Shown here: piece by piece, positions 63,920 to 64,000 of the stretch | Layout of the letters: each line of letters starts with the position of its first letter | Position numbering within the stretch: position 1 is the stretch's first letter | Assembly: GCF_014062315.1 (NCBI RefSeq) | Contig: NZ_JACGLT010000012.1 | Span: 1 to 64,000 of the forward strand | Direction: 5' to 3' | Source: Gelidibacter maritimus | GTDB taxonomy: Bacteria > Bacteroidota > Bacteroidia > Flavobacteriales > Flavobacteriaceae | DNA: 64,000 nucleotides | Position numbers and translations under genes: made by a program | Notes under the pieces: generated by a model | What the model saw: the letters and a program-made list of their open reading frames with translations, nothing else | What the model was told of the DNA's origin: nothing | Databases searched by the model: none

Positions 63920-64000
63920 ATTTTAAGCTCATAGAGACGTTTGATATATTTTCCAAGAACATCAAACTCTAAGTTCACAACACTGTTTTCTTCCAAAAAT
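63916..64000 (-). CDS. ribE: Riboflavin synthase, 3' end only (partial)
   Basis: The last 27 codons of a minus-strand gene read ...FLEENSVVNLEFDVLGKYIKRLYELKI and then stop; the rest lies beyond the window. The NxExDxxGKY motif near the C-terminus is typical of the riboflavin synthase alpha chain. Its stop codon overlaps the stop of the PID-CTERM-like gene by three bases, so the genes converge tail to tail. The symbol is by motif only. Confidence 0.75.
   Translation of the reverse strand, partial: FLEENSVVNLEFDVLGKYIKRLYELKI

Overview
The window looks like a chromosomal segment of a flavobacterium (Bacteroidota, Flavobacteriaceae). It is AT-rich, start codons lack strong Shine-Dalgarno sequences, and -7 boxes of the TAnnTTTG type are present. 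The genes are Bacteroidota versions of familiar families, including a FjTAL-like tyrosine ammonia-lyase, a flexirubin/aryl-polyene cluster, a DUF1343/NamZ lipoprotein and a PID-CTERM-like small protein. All function calls come from reading the sequence; no search was run.

1-3.9 kb is accessory DNA. It holds one integron-like unit on the minus strand: an IntI/Xer-like tyrosine recombinase, an attI-like palindromic site, one lipoprotein cassette and a ~130-bp attC-like fold at the window edge. Next come a small Zn-ribbon gene and a second tyrosine recombinase. The second recombinase ends beside the 3' half of a CAT-anticodon tRNA that keeps its own terminator. This is the expected right junction (attR) of a tRNA-targeted island that extends left of the window.

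4-9.1 kb holds an SH3b exported protein, a NamZ/DUF1343 lipoprotein, outer-membrane phospholipase A and a conserved helical hypothetical protein.

9.2-33.6 kb is an amino-acid biosynthesis block. leuA-leuC-leuD-leuB lie on the plus strand. They converge on a minus-strand arginine/proline set: GNAT, argG, argC, proC, argD, argF', argB, argE-like and argH. A branched-chain operon ilvE-ilvD-ilvB-ilvN-ilvC-ilvA-gapN follows on the minus strand. It is preceded by two complete tandem attenuators, each with an Ile-rich leader peptide, an antiterminator pairing and an intrinsic terminator. Short interspersed repeats fill nearly every larger gap in the leu/arg genes.

33.7-42 kb holds ppc, an SLC13/RCK_C transporter and a large lipoprotein that joins a degenerate metallophosphoesterase domain to a C-terminal outer-membrane barrel.

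42.2-62 kb is one long, tightly packed minus-strand operon for a flexirubin/aryl-polyene pigment. It contains tyrosine ammonia-lyase, ketoreductase, acyltransferase, two hotdog dehydratases with complementary catalytic residues, thioesterase, two ketosynthases, a chain-length-factor-like protein, a half-ketosynthase, ACP, methyltransferase, LolA-like carrier, RND/MMPL exporter, glycosyltransferase, JmjC-like oxygenase, C45 acyltransferase and CoA-ligase-like activating enzyme. A flavin-dependent halogenase-like gene is divergent from it. A PID-CTERM-like peptide gene and the 3' end of riboflavin synthase close the window. The dialkylresorcinol genes darA/darB needed for a complete flexirubin are not seen.
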